Positions 5,941 through 6,237 of a DNA stretch of 6,237 nucleotides are shown in pieces. The stretch covers positions 1 to 6,237 of the forward strand of contig CAYFQW010000037.1 in the NCBI GenBank assembly GCA_964345475.1, in the 5' to 3' direction. This DNA comes from WRIS01 sp964345475 (GTDB lineage: Bacteria > Actinomycetota > Coriobacteriia > Coriobacteriales > Eggerthellaceae). The number at the start of each line of letters is the position of its first letter. The stretch's first letter is position 1. Made by a program: the position numbers and the translations under genes. The notes beneath the pieces were generated by a model that saw only the letters and a program-made list of their open reading frames with translations, was not told the origin of the DNA and did no database searches.

Positions 5941-6036
5941 CCGCAAGTCTTGTCGTTTAATGCTGACCAGCCTCATTTCGAGGCAGTATGTTGACACAGC
6001 CACGCTTTGCAGCGCCGACTACTCCCCCACGGGATG
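5941..6036 (-). promoter_or_regulatory. yybP-ykoY manganese riboswitch upstream of mntP
   Basis: The leader RNA has the two conserved loops of this class: GGGGGAGTAG (6028-6019) and ACAAGACTT at its 3' side (about 5954-5946). Between them are a CGCT-GCAA-AGCG hairpin, a GTCAACATAC segment and a GCCTC/GAGGC hairpin (about 5967-5982), in the right order for the aptamer. The outer helix may be CCGCA (6039-6035) with TGCGG (5945-5941). Aptamers of this class bind Mn2+ and commonly control mntP-type exporters, which fits the downstream gene and the terminator. The aptamer ends are approximate. Confidence 0.88.
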
Positions 6037-6041
6037 CGGGT

Positions 6042-6070
6042 ATTCTAGCACAGAGCCACCATTATGCGAA
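6042..6070 (-). promoter_or_regulatory. Promoter of the mntP riboswitch transcript
   Basis: The minus strand has TAGAAT (6047-6042), preceded by TGC, an extended -10. TTCGCA (6070-6065), a 4-of-6 match to the -35 consensus, sits at exactly 17-bp spacing. Transcription would start near 6035, just before the first conserved riboswitch loop. An IS relic begins only about 13 bases upstream of the -35. Confidence 0.6.
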
Positions 6071-6082
6071 GAGCACCTCTCT

Positions 6083-6182
6083 TTCCCGACGGAAAAAGCC
6101 TTCAGCCACCAGGTCGTATACAATGGAATTGAAGAAGGACTGATGTGATTAATCGCTGCCTAGTGTCCAAAAACTTGACACA
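6083..6182 (+). pseudogene. Decayed IS3-family orfB 3' end (second copy of the same IS end)
   Basis: In the plus frame beginning FPTEKAFSHQ, the tail reads IEEGLM, stop, LIAA, stop, CPKT, stop. It aligns with the left copy's SEELMKLIAAQCPKT, with two codons turned into stops (TGA 6146-6148, TAG 6161-6163). The final 46 bases (6141-6186) match 491-536. The terminal repeat at 6164-6182 is intact, including an outward TTGACA at 6175-6180. No other part of the element is recognisable to the left, where the mntP promoter begins. It is a solo IS terminus left after decay or rearrangement. Confidence 0.75.
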
Positions 6183-6194
6183 GATCGAGTAGGG

Positions 6195-6234
6195 TGAACT
6201 CCTTGGTAGACCGAAGGTCAAGCTAAGGAGTTCA
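6195..6234. repeat. 40-base inverted repeat able to form a hairpin
   Basis: TGAACTCCTT (6195-6204) is the exact reverse complement of AAGGAGTTCA (6225-6234). Inside the loop, GACC and GGTC (6209-6212, 6216-6219) can form a second small stem. It begins 12 bases after the IS terminus and runs almost to the window edge. The function cannot be told. It could be a leader or regulatory hairpin, the end of another mobile element, or chance. The right arm contains AAGGAG, which could serve as a ribosome binding site for a gene beyond the window. Confidence 0.5.
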
Positions 6235-6237
6235 GCC

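Noticed and set aside
5960..6148. 62-codon plus-strand frame over the mntP leader
   Set aside because: Its first half is antisense to the riboswitch and promoter, and its end is the decayed IS orfB tail, so it is not a gene.
1..6237. CRISPR array, tRNA or rRNA, toxin-antitoxin or defence system
   Set aside because: I looked for regular spaced repeats, tRNA-like cloverleaf ends and short gene pairs with ribosome binding sites, and saw none.

Overview
The window looks like a piece of an anaerobic, IS-rich bacterial genome, most likely a gut or oral actinobacterium of the class Coriobacteriia. The evidence is indirect. Base composition is moderate to high in GC, and there is an Fe-S/flavin redox pair of a type common in anaerobes. 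A GPH-family transporter sits nearby, and mntP lies behind a manganese riboswitch. No rRNA, tRNA or other taxonomic marker is present, so the assignment is tentative.

Layout. Bases 1-536 are debris of two different IS3-family transposases. A minus-strand fragment (about 1-146) and a plus-strand fragment (about 148-528) are joined head to head at the same DDE-domain motif, which creates a 36-bp near-perfect palindrome at 131-166. The plus-strand copy has an in-frame stop and its catalytic Glu is replaced by Lys. Its right end (514-532) stops 6 bases short of the stop codon of the next gene.

All four intact genes are on the minus strand. In their direction of transcription they are: mntP (5831-5253), a manganese exporter; a GPH/MFS_2 transporter (4871-3516) with a strong terminator at 3425-3460; and a two-gene operon of a cysteine-rich Fe-S protein with two CCG domains (3068-1869) and a FAD-dependent oxidoreductase (1852-539), separated by 16 bases. 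The Fe-S/FAD pair is probably a cytoplasmic electron-transfer module. Its electron donor and acceptor cannot be read from this window.

Regulation is visible at three places. mntP has a promoter (6042-6070), a yybP-ykoY manganese riboswitch (about 5941-6036) and an intrinsic terminator (5886-5907), in that order. The redox operon has a perfect TATAAT (3163-3168) without a good -35, with a perfect dyad (3194-3214) just upstream. The transporter has a perfect 18-bp dyad (5006-5023) in its upstream region.

The right edge (about 6083-6182) holds a second, more decayed relic of the same IS end in the same orientation, so the four-gene block is bracketed by direct copies of one IS terminus. A 40-base hairpin-forming inverted repeat (6195-6234) follows. 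I found no convincing wholly new system. The most interesting items are the Fe-S/FAD pair with a degenerate second Rossmann motif, the GPH transporter lacking the second cation-site Asp, the palindromic IS junction, and the dyads next to promoters.
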